From CAZAQV01 sp964487255 (GTDB lineage: Bacteria; Myxococcota_A; Polyangia; Polyangiales; CAZAQV01), in contig CAZAQV010000020.1 in assembly GCA_964487255.1 (NCBI GenBank), positions 54,037 to 118,036 on the forward strand: a stretch of 64,000 nucleotides of DNA, in the 5' to 3' direction. This document shows positions 9,455-18,752 of the stretch, in pieces. The notes under the pieces are model-generated. The model was not told where the DNA came from and searched no databases. It saw only the letters and a program-made list of their open reading frames with translations. The position numbers were made by a program, and so were the translations under genes. Position 1 is the stretch's first letter. Every line of letters starts with the position of its first letter.

Positions 9455-10879
9455 TCATGGCCCTTGCTCCTCGGAATCGCTCGGCTCTTCAGCAAGTTCG
9501 GCCACGATGCGTTCCATGCGCATGCCGCGCGAACCTTTGACCAACGCGACGTCTTCACTGCCCATAAGTCCTTGTTCAATCAAGGACCGTGCCAGCTCGG
9601 CAGCCTGCTCGCTGGTTTCGAAGCGGTGGACCACGCCAGCGGCCGGCGAAGCTGAGCGATCAAGGGCGGCCCGCATCGCGCTGCCGCACACCACGAGGAC
9701 ATCGAACTTGGCCTGCGCGACACGCTCGATGACGAGCTGATGATGCTCGCTCTCAAGGTCACCGAGTTCGAGCATGTCACCCAAGAACAGAAACTTCTTT
9801 CCGTTGCCTTCGATCGCCGCCAGTGAATCGATGGCCCGGTCCACCGACGCTGGGCTCGCATTGTACGTGTCGTCGATGACAAGTCCGCCTGTTCGACTGC
9901 GTCGCGGTGACATTCGTCCTGACACGTGCATCACGTTGGCAAGCGCAGCAGCAACCTGCTCCAAGTCTTCACCGAGCGCAACAGCAACCGCCAACACGGC
10001 ACCGACGTTGCGCACCGCCGCTTCACCGAGCAACTGTAACCGCACCTCGATCGTGCCATTCGGCGTCTGGTACGTACACGTCGTGCCACCTTCTGCGAGC
10101 ATCTGCCAGGCGACGAGTCGAACGTCCGCACGCTCATGCTCTCCGTAACGCACGGCAGTTCCCACACTCACCTCGCGGGCGCGTCGCTCGAGTACCGAGA
10201 CATCCGTGTTCCACACGCAATAGCCGTGCTTGGGAATCGACTCGAGCAAGGCGCACTTTTCCTTGGCCACCTCTGCCAATGTGCCGAGACCCTGCGTGTG
10301 AACGGGCGCGACCAAGGTCACCACGCCGACCTGTGCGCCCGCAATAGCGGCGAGTAGACCGATCTCGCCCGGCAAGCTCGTCCCCATCTCGATCACCGCA
10401 TGCGAATGACGCGGCTCAAGTGCGAAAAGCACATGCGGTAGGCCGATTCGGTTATTGAGGTTGCCGGCTGTCTTGTGCACGACGTGTCGTTCACCCAGGG
10501 CGCTTGCCAGCATCGTTTTGGTCGTCGTCTTGCCAGCACTTCCCGTAATGCCGATCAGGTGTCCACTCCAACGCGTGCGGTGAAGATGGGCGAGTTTTCC
10601 GAGCGCGACAAGCGAGTCGCCAACTTGGATTTGTGGAAGCGCCACGTCGTTACGAACCTCTTCGACGATTGCCGCAGCAGCGCCTTTGTTCGCCACATCG
10701 CCCAAAAAGCGGTGAGCGTCCAAACGCTCGCCACGGAGCGCGACGAACAGCTCTCCGCCGCGGATGGCGCGCGAATCCGTCAGCACCCCACGCGTCTCCA
10801 CATCGGTCTCAGCACCGAAGAGCTGGGCGAAGTCACGGGCCGAGAACGCGGCTTGGTTTTCAGGAAGCGGTGTACTCAT
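9455..10879 (-). CDS. murF: UDP-MurNAc-tripeptide--D-alanyl-D-alanine ligase MurF
   Basis: MurF adds D-Ala-D-Ala to the UDP-MurNAc-tripeptide, the last cytoplasmic precursor step. The 474-residue protein has the MurF-type N-terminal GVLTDSRAIRGGELFVALRG, the P-loop GSAGKTTTKTML, the central EMGTSLPGEIG and DDTYNASPASV, and the C-terminal LGDMLELGD motif. Its ATG overlaps the murE stop by four bases. It is followed after 49 bases by mraY, the only gap of note in this part of the cluster. Confidence 0.96.
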   Translation of the reverse strand: MSTPLPENQAAFSARDFAQLFGAETDVETRGVLTDSRAIRGGELFVALRGERLDAHRFLGDVANKGAAAAIVEEVRNDVALPQIQVGDSLVALGKLAHLHRTRWSGHLIGITGSAGKTTTKTMLASALGERHVVHKTAGNLNNRIGLPHVLFALEPRHSHAVIEMGTSLPGEIGLLAAIAGAQVGVVTLVAPVHTQGLGTLAEVAKEKCALLESIPKHGYCVWNTDVSVLERRAREVSVGTAVRYGEHERADVRLVAWQMLAEGGTTCTYQTPNGTIEVRLQLLGEAAVRNVGAVLAVAVALGEDLEQVAAALANVMHVSGRMSPRRSRTGGLVIDDTYNASPASVDRAIDSLAAIEGNGKKFLFLGDMLELGDLESEHHQLVIERVAQAKFDVLVVCGSAMRAALDRSASPAAGVVHRFETSEQAAELARSLIEQGLMGSEDVALVKGSRGMRMERIVAELAEEPSDSEEQGP

Positions 10880-12354
10880 GTACTCGCTCCCTTACCGCTT
10901 CGCTCCGCAACGGCTGCATGAAGCTCTTCCACGTCGCTCAGATGGACGCGCGTGGTGCCGAGAATCTGATAGTCCTCGTGACCTTTGCCGGCGACCAGAA
11001 CGGTGTCACCACGCTTGGCATGCTTGACTGCATAGCGGATCGCAGCGCGACGATCGACCTCGACATGCGTGCGCTCACGTTTGTCGACGAGGCCAGCACA
11101 AACCTCATCGATGATCGCGCTCGGATCTTCGGTGCGCGGGTTGTCGCTCGTCACGATGACCTCGTCTGCGCCCTGCTCGGCCACTTGCGCCATCTTGGGT
11201 CGCTTGAGGCGGTCGCGGTCGCCTCCGCAACCAAACACGACCCAAAGCCGTCCGTCTGTGACTCCGCGTGCGGCCTCAAGAGCACGTGCGAGCGCATCGG
11301 GCGTGTGCGCGTAGTCTACGTAGAGGAGCACGTCGTCTGGGTGTTCCACACGCTGCATTCGTCCCGGCGCGCCGCGTAGTGACGACAGGAACGCAGGCTC
11401 TGTCAGCTTCTCGACCTCCAGCTCCAACGCGTACGCAATCGCTAACGCGACGAGCAGGTTCTCAAGATTGTGAAAGCCCACCAGTGGAACGTCTGCGGGC
11501 ACGATGCCCCATGGCGTGTGCAGCTCCGTCACGAACCCGCCGCGGTGCATCTCGACCGTTCCTGCCGTAAATACGGCCTGCTGCGCGCCGCGCGCGCTCA
11601 CGCAAATGGGGTCTGTGATACGCGAGCGCAGTTCGCGTCCGAACGCATCGTCAACATTGAGCACCGAGCGAGCCGGGGCAAGGTCGCCGAAGAGCCGCGC
11701 CTTCGCCTCCGCATAGGCCTCCATGCTCTCGTGGTAGTCGAGATGATCCTGACTGAGGTTGGTGAACGCCGCGACGTCGAACTGCACCCCATCGATGCGA
11801 TGCATGTCGAGCGCATGACTGGACGCTTCCATCACGAGCGCATCCCCGCCGCGTTTTTTCACTTCGCGAGCGAAGCGCGCCACGTCATCGGCTTCTGGGG
11901 TGGTGTGCGTGGCGGCTTCTGGCGAGTCGCCGGGAAACGCGCGGAGCGTCCCAAGCACCGCCGGTTTGCCACCGAGATGTGAAAGCATCTGTTCCACAAG
12001 CCAGGCAACCGTGGTCTTACCGTTGGTTCCTGTAATACCCACCGTGCGCAAGTGTCGGGTTGGGTTGCCGTAGATTTCTTCAGCAACCGCGCCGAGCCGC
12101 TTTCGTGAATCGTCGACGTAGAGCACGGGCACAGGCGCCTCGACGCTTCGCTGCACCATGAGCGCACTCGCGCCGCGTGCACACGCCTGCTGGACAAAGT
12201 CGTGACCGTCGACGTTGGCACCAGGTAGCGCAACGAACATTTCCCCGACCTCTACAGCACGCGAGTCATGCTGAACGCCTGCTGGAATGACATTGTCGTC
12301 GCCCTCCACGCGGCCATGCGCGAGCTGCGCCAGTCGTGCGAGCGTGGGTTGCAT
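10876..12354 (-). CDS. murE: UDP-MurNAc-L-alanyl-D-glutamate--2,6-diaminopimelate ligase MurE
   Basis: MurE adds the third residue of the stem peptide. The frame continues upstream into ftsI, but the ATG at 12354, one base after the ftsI stop, gives a 492-residue protein of normal size beginning MQPTLARLAQL. It carries DSRAVEVGEMFVALPG, the P-loop GTNGKTTVAWL, HTTPEADD and YAHTPDALARAL. The substrate motif TSDNPRTEDP corresponds to the DNPR motif of meso-diaminopimelate-adding MurE enzymes, so the cell wall is probably of the DAP type. Confidence 0.96.
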   Translation of the reverse strand: MQPTLARLAQLAHGRVEGDDNVIPAGVQHDSRAVEVGEMFVALPGANVDGHDFVQQACARGASALMVQRSVEAPVPVLYVDDSRKRLGAVAEEIYGNPTRHLRTVGITGTNGKTTVAWLVEQMLSHLGGKPAVLGTLRAFPGDSPEAATHTTPEADDVARFAREVKKRGGDALVMEASSHALDMHRIDGVQFDVAAFTNLSQDHLDYHESMEAYAEAKARLFGDLAPARSVLNVDDAFGRELRSRITDPICVSARGAQQAVFTAGTVEMHRGGFVTELHTPWGIVPADVPLVGFHNLENLLVALAIAYALELEVEKLTEPAFLSSLRGAPGRMQRVEHPDDVLLYVDYAHTPDALARALEAARGVTDGRLWVVFGCGGDRDRLKRPKMAQVAEQGADEVIVTSDNPRTEDPSAIIDEVCAGLVDKRERTHVEVDRRAAIRYAVKHAKRGDTVLVAGKGHEDYQILGTTRVHLSDVEELHAAVAERSGKGAST

Positions 12355-12355
12355 C

Positions 12356-14431
12356 TTAGTGCACTCCCTCTTGCGCGGGCTGCTGATGCACGGCGGCGAC
12401 TTGTGTTGGGTCGGGCTCTTCGAGCGGCTCTGCACGGGTCCACGTCCGCTCAAGGCCCAACGTGACCACCGCGCCCTCGGGAAGCACTGCACCGGGCTCA
12501 GGGACCTGCCATGCAACCGTACCCGAGCCCTTGAGTTCGACAGCGAGCCTACTCTCGACGCCCTTCGTAAACGCCGCGCGTGCATGTAGCTTACGAAAGT
12601 CCGGAACACGAACCTGTCCCGCCGCCACGGGATCGCTCGGCTCAAAGCTCGCCTCGACCGGCTCGTCATCCTTCGTCGCGCGAGAGAATGACTTTGAGCC
12701 GATGGCACGCGGGGCGACGCCGAGATAGCGAAGCGAGCGCTCTGCGATCCTGCGAAACACCGGCCCGGCCACAGTGCCACCGCTGTGCGCGATAATGGGC
12801 TCGTCGATCGCCACCGTAATCACCAAACGCGGCGACGTCGCTGGCACAAAACCCGTAAACGAAGCGACCCAACGGTCCTCTGAATAGCCTCCTCGCCTGT
12901 GGTCGGCCTTCTCTGCAGTGCCCGTCTTACCCGCAACCAGATAACCTTCGAGCGCGGCTTCCGAGCCCGTCCCTTCGTCACCGGTCACGCCGATCATCAT
13001 CTCGGAGACCGTCTTGGCCACGTGACGCGGAATCGGCCTCCGGACCATCTTGGTATGGAAGGTCTGCTGCACCGTTCCGTTCGCATCGACATGACGGCGC
13101 ACGATGCGTGGCTGCATCAACTTGCCACCGTTTGCCAAAGCTGCGGTTGCCACCGCCAACTGCAGGGTCGAGACACTAATGCCCTGCCCAAACGCAATGG
13201 TCGCCGCATCGAGCTCATACCAGTCGGAGTAGTGACGCAAGATACCACGCGTCTCTCCCGGGAGCTCGATGTCAAAGGTACGCCCGAAACCGAACGCGCG
13301 TAGGGTTCGAAAGAGATTCTTCTTACCGAGCTGGGCGCCGATCTTGGCCGCGCCGATGTTGCTCGACTTGGCGAGAATCTTTGCCGGCGTGAGCAGGCCG
13401 TGTTTCGACGTATCGTGGATGGTGTCGTCGCCGATATCCATGGCGCCTTCTTGGCAGTCAATACGCTCGTCGGGGCGGATCGCGCCTCGGGCAAGTGCGC
13501 CAGCTATCGTGAACTGCTTGAGCGTGGAACCGGGCTCGTAGGGATCGGTAACAGCACGATTACGACGCGATGCCACGTCGAACGCGCCCGCTTTGTTCGG
13601 ATCGAAGGTCGGATAGTTGGCCATCGCCAGGATATCGCCACTGTGCGGGTCCATGACGATGACACTCGCGGCTTTGGCTTCAAAGGTGTGTGCCGCGAGG
13701 CTGAGTTCCTTCTCCGCGATATGTTGAATCATGCGGTCGATAGACAGCTCAATATCCGCACCGAGCACCGAATGCTCTTCAAAGAAGGTGTCCGCGAAGA
13801 CGACACGACCTCGGCTGTCGCGAAGCGCGCGCACCGTCCGCTCAAGCCCCTTGAGCGACTCGTTCTGACTGAGCTCAAGTCCTGCAATCCCCTCTCCGTC
13901 GACGTTGACAAACCCCAACACATGCGAGGCCAGCGCTCCGTTGGGGTAGTAGCGTTTCGGTTCGCGCTGCAAACGAACGCCGGGAATCTTGAGCGCTTGT
14001 ACACGGGCCGCTTGCGCTGGGGTGACGTGACGTTTGAGCCAAACGAAGAGCTTGTCTCGGCTGAGCCGGCGATAGGTGCTCGCTGGGTTCGTGCCGAGAA
14101 TCTTGGCGAGCGCGGCCGCCGCGCGCTCGATGTCGACCCCCTCTTCGCGCATGCGCCTCGGGTTGGCAAACACGCTGTCGGCCTCGACGCTCACCGCGAG
14201 CACAGCACCGTTGCGGTCGCGAATGGTCCCGCGTTTGGGGGCGAGCGCAACCGTGCGGATCGACTGGTCCTCCACCATCGCACTCAAGTCCTGTGTCTGC
14301 TCGACTTGCAGTTTGTAGGCGCGGAGCACCACCAGGCTGGCGCCGAACAGCACAAGGGCCATCAGTATCGCGGCGCGGGCCCTCGTCCAACGAAGTTCAT
14401 CGCGCTCAAAGCTACGCAACGAGAACTTCAC
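12356..14431 (-). CDS. ftsI: Septal class B penicillin-binding protein FtsI (PBP3), with a PASTA domain
   Basis: FtsI is the septal transpeptidase that works with FtsW. It has one N-terminal membrane segment (residues 20-38) and a pedestal domain starting PKRGTIRDRNG. The transpeptidase domain has the active-site STLK (Ser302, Lys305), SSN (356-358) and KTG near residue 500. The C-terminal 65 residues (VRVPDFRKLHAR to VVTLGLE) form a PASTA domain. This is absent from enterobacterial FtsI but common in deltaproteobacteria and Gram-positives. The protein starts ATG at 14431, two bases after ftsL. Confidence 0.95.
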   Translation of the reverse strand: MKFSLRSFERDELRWTRARAAILMALVLFGASLVVLRAYKLQVEQTQDLSAMVEDQSIRTVALAPKRGTIRDRNGAVLAVSVEADSVFANPRRMREEGVDIERAAAALAKILGTNPASTYRRLSRDKLFVWLKRHVTPAQAARVQALKIPGVRLQREPKRYYPNGALASHVLGFVNVDGEGIAGLELSQNESLKGLERTVRALRDSRGRVVFADTFFEEHSVLGADIELSIDRMIQHIAEKELSLAAHTFEAKAASVIVMDPHSGDILAMANYPTFDPNKAGAFDVASRRNRAVTDPYEPGSTLKQFTIAGALARGAIRPDERIDCQEGAMDIGDDTIHDTSKHGLLTPAKILAKSSNIGAAKIGAQLGKKNLFRTLRAFGFGRTFDIELPGETRGILRHYSDWYELDAATIAFGQGISVSTLQLAVATAALANGGKLMQPRIVRRHVDANGTVQQTFHTKMVRRPIPRHVAKTVSEMMIGVTGDEGTGSEAALEGYLVAGKTGTAEKADHRRGGYSEDRWVASFTGFVPATSPRLVITVAIDEPIIAHSGGTVAGPVFRRIAERSLRYLGVAPRAIGSKSFSRATKDDEPVEASFEPSDPVAAGQVRVPDFRKLHARAAFTKGVESRLAVELKGSGTVAWQVPEPGAVLPEGAVVTLGLERTWTRAEPLEEPDPTQVAAVHQQPAQEGVH

Positions 14432-14433
14432 AG

Positions 14434-14751
14434 CTACTGAACCCTCCCCGAGGCCCGAAGTTCGACCTTACGACCGACCGCCCTCATTTGCTCCTGGGTC
14501 GGAATGTCCATTTCGAGACGCGTGCGTGCCACCCGTTCGATGCGCTCCGTCGAGGACAACGTCGCAGCCTCGATCGCGAGCAAGCGACGACGCTCCTCAA
14601 GGTCACGGAGAATCTTGCGTGACTTGCCGACATCGTAGCCGAGCTCAGCGCACTCGTAGCGAACCGCAAGGTGCGAGACGAATGCAACGGTCGCGGCCAA
14701 CGTGGCCACGATCCACAGCGCTAAAAAACGCGTCTCCCTTGCAACGCGCAT
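14434..14751 (-). CDS. ftsL: Cell division protein FtsL
   Basis: A 105-residue bitopic protein with one membrane segment (FLALWIVATLAATVAFVSHLA) followed by a coiled-coil-like stretch (DVGKSRKILRDLEERRRLLAIEAA) and a conserved-looking tail (ERVARTRLEMDIPTQEQM). The size, topology and position between rsmH and ftsI identify FtsL, which forms a complex with FtsB and FtsQ. A GTG just upstream at 14754 would make a GTGA overlap with rsmH; the ATG at 14751 gives TGATG. Sequence identity is low in this family, so position carries much of the call. Confidence 0.88.
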   Translation of the reverse strand: MRVARETRFLALWIVATLAATVAFVSHLAVRYECAELGYDVGKSRKILRDLEERRRLLAIEAATLSSTERIERVARTRLEMDIPTQEQMRAVGRKVELRASGRVQ

Positions 14752-15665
14752 CACGCAACCTCCTTGATCTCATGGACGCGCGCGGCGCGCAGCTTGGCGC
14801 TCCGTGCACGCGGATTGCGACTTAGCTCTTCGTCGTCCGCAACAAGGGGTTTTTTGAACAATGGCTGCCAGATGTCTGCGCCGCGAAAAGCGCGCTTGAC
14901 GATACGGTCCTCCAGCGAATGAAACGACAGGATCGTGAGCACGCCCTGTTCACGCAAGACTTTCGGCGCACAAGCCAAGAGCGCACGAAGCTCGTCGAGC
15001 TCTTGATTGACGGCAATACGAATCGCTTGAAATGTGCGCGTCGCCGGATCGACCCGTCCGCGCTTCGGACCGATGGCACGCACAACTGCGCGTCTTAAGT
15101 CGGCCGTGCTTTGCAGCTGATTGTCGGCTTCGGCGCACTTGATCGAGCGGGCGATGCGACGCGAACGGCGCTCCTCTCCGTACTCGTAGATGACGTTGGC
15201 CAGCTCATCTTCGCGCAGGCTCGCGATCAGCTCACGTGCCGTCTGTCCCTGGCTTGAGTCCATGCGCATATCGAGCGGGCCATCCTGTTGAAACGAAAAG
15301 CCACGTTTCGCTTCGTCAAGCTGGGGTGAACTGACGCCCAAATCTGCAAAGACGCCATCGAAACCGTCGAAGCCGAAACGCTCTGCACTTTGCTCAAGAC
15401 CCGACATCGTGCCATGGACCAGCGTGATGCGATCGCCGAATGGCGCGAGTCGAGCTTTGCAGAACGCGATTGCCGACGGGTCACGATCTAGACCGAGGAC
15501 GCGACCGCCGGGACTGGTGCGTTCGAGAAGTGCTTGCGCGTGACCACCGCGGCCAAGCGTCACGTCTGCAAACACGCCACCCGGCTTCGGCTGCAAACAC
15601 TGCATGCACGCTTCAAGCATGACGGGAACATGCGGCGCGTTCTGAGCTTCGTCGTCGTTGCTCAT
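14751..15665 (-). CDS. rsmH: 16S rRNA (cytosine1402-N4)-methyltransferase RsmH
   Basis: RsmH (MraW) methylates N4 of C1402 in the decoding centre of 16S rRNA using SAM. The 304-residue protein has HVPVMLEACMQCL at the start, the SAM site VTLGRGGHAQALL, GLDRDPSAIAF, DGVFADLGVSSPQLD, and the RsmH-type tail motif ILSFHSLEDRIVKRAFR. It starts four bases inside the mraZ 3' end (ATGA) and overlaps ftsL, so the first genes of the cluster are probably translationally coupled. Confidence 0.97.
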   Translation of the reverse strand: MSNDDEAQNAPHVPVMLEACMQCLQPKPGGVFADVTLGRGGHAQALLERTSPGGRVLGLDRDPSAIAFCKARLAPFGDRITLVHGTMSGLEQSAERFGFDGFDGVFADLGVSSPQLDEAKRGFSFQQDGPLDMRMDSSQGQTARELIASLREDELANVIYEYGEERRSRRIARSIKCAEADNQLQSTADLRRAVVRAIGPKRGRVDPATRTFQAIRIAVNQELDELRALLACAPKVLREQGVLTILSFHSLEDRIVKRAFRGADIWQPLFKKPLVADDEELSRNPRARSAKLRAARVHEIKEVA

Positions 15666-16114
15666 AATCCCAGCTCCGCAAGGCGTTGCGCCATTTCGCG
15701 TTTCTTCTTTTCGTCGTCCAGCACCTGATCCACAAGCGACTCAAAACGCTTCTTCGACCAAAGCTCGAGCTGCCGCCCCATCCCGGCCCAAATCACTTCA
15801 CGCTTGAGGCCTGCGTGCGCGCGAAGGGGCTGCGGAACGACGACGCGGCCAACTTTGTCGACTTCGCATTCGATGGCACCCGAGACATAAATGCGACGCA
15901 ACATCACAACACTCGGATCCATCTGCGGCAGCGCCGCCAGTCGCTCTTCAAAACGCGTCCACTCGGCGAGGGGATACGCAACGAGACAGGGTTCGAGGCT
16001 GGTTGTCAGAACAAAACGTCCGCCGGCCGAGTCGCACAGTGTGTCGCGAAACTTGGCCGGGAGCGAAGTGCGTCCCTTGGCATCGATGGTGTGCTCAAAG
16101 CGGCCGCGAAACAT
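15662..16114 (-). CDS. mraZ: Transcriptional regulator MraZ
   Basis: MraZ is a DNA-binding protein of the AbrB fold that controls its own dcw operon. The 150-residue protein holds two SpoVT-AbrB repeats, each with its signature: DAKGRTSLPAKFRD and DKVGRVVVPQPLRAH. A GTG at 16129 opens the frame, but the ATG at 16114 has GGAGGGG upstream and starts MFRGRFEHTIDAKGR, the usual MraZ N-terminus. Its probable operator lies just upstream at 16190-16223. Confidence 0.95.
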   Translation of the reverse strand: MFRGRFEHTIDAKGRTSLPAKFRDTLCDSAGGRFVLTTSLEPCLVAYPLAEWTRFEERLAALPQMDPSVVMLRRIYVSGAIECEVDKVGRVVVPQPLRAHAGLKREVIWAGMGRQLELWSKKRFESLVDQVLDDEKKKREMAQRLAELGL

Positions 16115-16189
16115 CACCGGCCCCTCCACGGCCTCGGACGAGGTGGGTCACCGAACAACCACTTGCTTGTCCGTATTGGTCCTTCCGAT

Positions 16190-16223
16190 CCCACAACAGG
16201 AACGATTTACCACTATTTCCCAC
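16190..16223 (-). promoter_or_regulatory. Probable MraZ operator (GTGGG repeats)
   Basis: On the minus strand GTGGG (16223-16219), GTGGT (16213-16209) and GTGGG (16194-16190) lie at about 10 and 19-base steps, so on one helical face, between the predicted promoter and mraZ. MraZ in other bacteria binds clustered TGGG-type direct repeats at the same place. This is assigned by pattern and position. Confidence 0.65.
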
Positions 16224-16232
16224 AACGATCCG

Positions 16233-16261
16233 AAACTACGGAATCACCCCCTTTGTGTCAA
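16233..16261 (-). promoter_or_regulatory. Predicted sigma70 promoter of the mra/dcw cluster
   Basis: A perfect -35 TTGACA (16261-16256) is followed after 17 bases by TAGTTT (16238-16233), a partial match to TATAAT. Transcription would start near 16226 and run into the GTGGG repeats and mraZ. Confidence 0.65.
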
Positions 16262-16420
16262 ATATGTACACGCATTTTTTCGCCTCAATTCAATGGGTTA
16301 GATCCATCACCAACCACCGATCAGGCGTTCAGTAAGCCCGGCTGCAATCCCCAGTTTGCCCACAGCTTCGACAGTTCTTCGCGAAACCCTGGCAAGAAGC
16401 GATAAGGTCTCCCAACCGCC

Positions 16421-16792
16421 ATGTCTGCGTCCGCGCCGCCAAGCAAGTCCCGGCCTTCGAGCCCAATGGCCGACCCTGTTGAGACGACTTGGGCCCACGT
16501 ACTCGCCAACTGGAACGATGATGAAGCGCACAAGGCCTTCGTCGGCACGTGTCTCTCCGAAGACCGTCTTCCGGAAGCGGGCAAGCGTTACCGTCAGATC
16601 AAAGAGGAAGGCGGGGAGCGAGCGGCACGTGCCGAAGAGCAAATCGCAAAGCTTCTGACTTTAGGCATGACGCTCATGCAGCAAAACCGGACGCTACCCC
16701 CGCCCAAGAGAAACCGCGCGCTTACCTTCTTGGTCATGCTCGCGCTCGCATTGCTCGGCATCGCGATCGCGGTAGGGCTAATGGGCTCATGA
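16421..16792 (+). CDS. Small C-terminally anchored membrane protein, unrecognised
   Basis: A 123-residue protein with an acidic, helical N-terminal half (TWAHVLANWNDDEAHKAFV, then a charged coiled-coil-like stretch) and one C-terminal membrane segment (ALTFLVMLALALLGIAIAVGL). That makes it a likely tail-anchored cytoplasmic protein. The helical half resembles a TPR-like helix pair, but no family is certain. Neither the ATG at 16421 nor that at 16466 has a clear RBS. Its stop overlaps the thiL ATG (ATGA), which supports it as a real gene and operon leader, divergent from mraZ. Confidence 0.75.
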   Translation: MSASAPPSKSRPSSPMADPVETTWAHVLANWNDDEAHKAFVGTCLSEDRLPEAGKRYRQIKEEGGERAARAEEQIAKLLTLGMTLMQQNRTLPPPKRNRALTFLVMLALALLGIAIAVGLMGS

Positions 16793-17697
16793 GCACCGAA
16801 TTCGAACGGATTGCGCGCATTCGCGCCGCGCTCGACCGCGAGGCATCCGATGTGCTCGTCGCGAACGGGGACGACGCGGCGGTCTTTGCACTCGACGGAA
16901 AAACCGTCGTCTCGGTGGACACCTGCATCGAGAACACGCATTTCCGCACAGGTTGGCTCTCGTACGCAGATCTTGGCTGGCGCTCGCAGGTTTCCGCGCT
17001 CAGCGACTTAACCGCCATGGGCGCACGCTCTCGCTTCGTCATCATCGCGCTCGCCGTGCCCAAAGACTTCAGTGACAAGGCGCTCGACGAACTGTCTTCT
17101 GGCATCGCTCAGGCGCTGGACGAAGCCGGCGCAGTACTTATCGGAGGAAACGTGAGTGCAGCCGCTGCGCTCTCGATCACGACGACGGCCATCGGCGAGC
17201 TACATACCGCGCCCGTTCTACGCTCTGGGGCGAAGCCTGGCGATGGGCTCTACGTGACCGGCTCCCTCGGGGGCAGCGGACTCGGACTGCGAGCGCTCTT
17301 GGCGGGCGAACTCGACAACGGGGCGGCAAATGCCTGGCGACGACCTCCCTTGCGCACAAGCCTGGCCCCGCGCATCGCGGCCTGTGCGAGCGCTTGTATC
17401 GACATCTCGGACGGGTTGGGCCAAGACCTCACGCACCTCGCCAGCGCGTCGAATGTCGGGTTCGAGGTCCAAGCCAGCGCCCTTCCTCTTGCCAACGGAC
17501 TTGCAGAGGATGAGAAGGGCTACCTCAGCAGTTGGGTTAGCGGCGAAGAGTACGAGCTGCTATTTACCGCGTCCGAGACGCCTAACTTTGCGGCACACTG
17601 CATCGGTAGAGCTCGATCCGAGCGCGGCATACAGTTACTCGAAGCAGGGACGCCACTTGCGATCGCTGAGGTGCAGGGCTTCGACCATTTCCGATGA
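16789..17697 (+). CDS. thiL: Thiamine-monophosphate kinase ThiL
   Basis: ThiL phosphorylates thiamine monophosphate to the cofactor thiamine diphosphate. The 302-residue protein shows the family pattern: GDDAAVF, the metal-binding SVDTCIENTHFR, a DLGWRSQVSALSDLTAMGA helix, GGNVSAA, VTGSLGGSGLG and DISDGLGQDL. The frame is open upstream to 16549, but the ATG at 16789 overlaps the previous stop and starts at the conserved N-terminus (EFERIARIRA). The next gene overlaps by four bases. Confidence 0.93.
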   Translation: MSTEFERIARIRAALDREASDVLVANGDDAAVFALDGKTVVSVDTCIENTHFRTGWLSYADLGWRSQVSALSDLTAMGARSRFVIIALAVPKDFSDKALDELSSGIAQALDEAGAVLIGGNVSAAAALSITTTAIGELHTAPVLRSGAKPGDGLYVTGSLGGSGLGLRALLAGELDNGAANAWRRPPLRTSLAPRIAACASACIDISDGLGQDLTHLASASNVGFEVQASALPLANGLAEDEKGYLSSWVSGEEYELLFTASETPNFAAHCIGRARSERGIQLLEAGTPLAIAEVQGFDHFR

Positions 17698-18749
17698 CGA
17701 ATCAGCCAATGACCGACGGATCCCCGCCCAACACACAAACGAGCCCTGGCTCGGATCTTCGTGGTCGACGCCTGAAGTTCTGGTCGGGCATCTTGATCTC
17801 TGTGATCTTCGCGTACTTCGCGTTCGCCGACGTGAGTTTCGCCAAGATCCTTGAGTCCGCAAAACAAGCAAACTGGTGGGTGTTGCTCGCCGCGATTTTC
17901 ATCGTGCAGCCGATTACGTTTGTCGTTGGCGCATCGAGGTCCTGGATGATCTTGCGTGCGCAAGGAGAGCTTCCTTATCGCGAAGCGCTGCGTTCGTTTT
18001 TTGCGATGTTCAGCGCGAACAACCTACTGCCATTGCGAGTTGGCGAGTTGGTTCGCATGGAATATTTGTCCCGGGTGACGGGGCTTCCCTACAGCCGAGT
18101 GGCCGCGGGCATCGTGGCCGAGCGCGTCTTCGACCTCGCCGTCATCGCCGCCATCTTCGTGAGCGTCATCCCACTGCTCGCGGTCAAGCCCGAGGGCACT
18201 TCCTCCCTTCTTGCGGTGATCGGCATGCTTTCCATCGGGCTTCTCGGGGTGATCTCCCTGGCACTCTTACCGGATGCACACAAAGGCCTTTTGCGTTTTG
18301 CGAGCAGCAAACTACCCAAAAAAATCGGTCCCTGGATACTGGACCAGGGCATCAAGTTCGTCGATGGTCTTGCGCCACTGCGTTCTCCGGGTCGCATGTT
18401 CATGGTGCTCGCAAGCACGGCCCTGTACTGGTTGCTCTCGCTGATCGCTTTTCAGTGTTGGCTCTGGGCGTTCTCCGTCGAACTGCCTTTTTACGCTCCC
18501 GTGATCATGCTGGGCTTTATTGCGCTGGGCATGTCCGTGCCCTCATCGCCAGGCGCTGTGGGTACTTTTCACTTCGCGATGAAAGCGGCGCTCGTTTTTA
18601 TGGGGTTGGGTCAGGACCTCGCTGCGGCGATCGCGCTGGTCGGTCACGCGATTGCAACCTATCCATGGACCCTGTTGCCCCTACCCTTCATCATCCCTGC
18701 AGTTTTTCGAAAACGGACGCAGGCTGCGACCGCAACCGCTTCGGAGTAA
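17694..18749 (+). CDS. Flippase-like membrane protein (LPG_synthase_TM / YbhN family)
   Basis: A 351-residue integral membrane protein with about eight hydrophobic segments. The signatures of the lysylphosphatidylglycerol synthase TM (UPF0104) family are present: NNLLPLRVGELVRMEYLSR, IVAERVFDLAVI and PSSPGAVGTFHFAMKAAL. Members include the membrane half of MprF and proteins next to glycosyltransferases; they are thought to move lipids or lipid-linked sugars across the membrane. No catalytic synthase domain is attached. It overlaps thiL (ATGA) and precedes larB by three bases; the substrate cannot be told from this context. Confidence 0.85.
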   Translation: MTNQPMTDGSPPNTQTSPGSDLRGRRLKFWSGILISVIFAYFAFADVSFAKILESAKQANWWVLLAAIFIVQPITFVVGASRSWMILRAQGELPYREALRSFFAMFSANNLLPLRVGELVRMEYLSRVTGLPYSRVAAGIVAERVFDLAVIAAIFVSVIPLLAVKPEGTSSLLAVIGMLSIGLLGVISLALLPDAHKGLLRFASSKLPKKIGPWILDQGIKFVDGLAPLRSPGRMFMVLASTALYWLLSLIAFQCWLWAFSVELPFYAPVIMLGFIALGMSVPSSPGAVGTFHFAMKAALVFMGLGQDLAAAIALVGHAIATYPWTLLPLPFIIPAVFRKRTQAATATASE

Positions 18750-18752
18750 CCA

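Noticed and set aside
13400..14440. Plus-strand frame opposite ftsI
   Set aside because: Antisense shadow; ftsI is certain on the minus strand.
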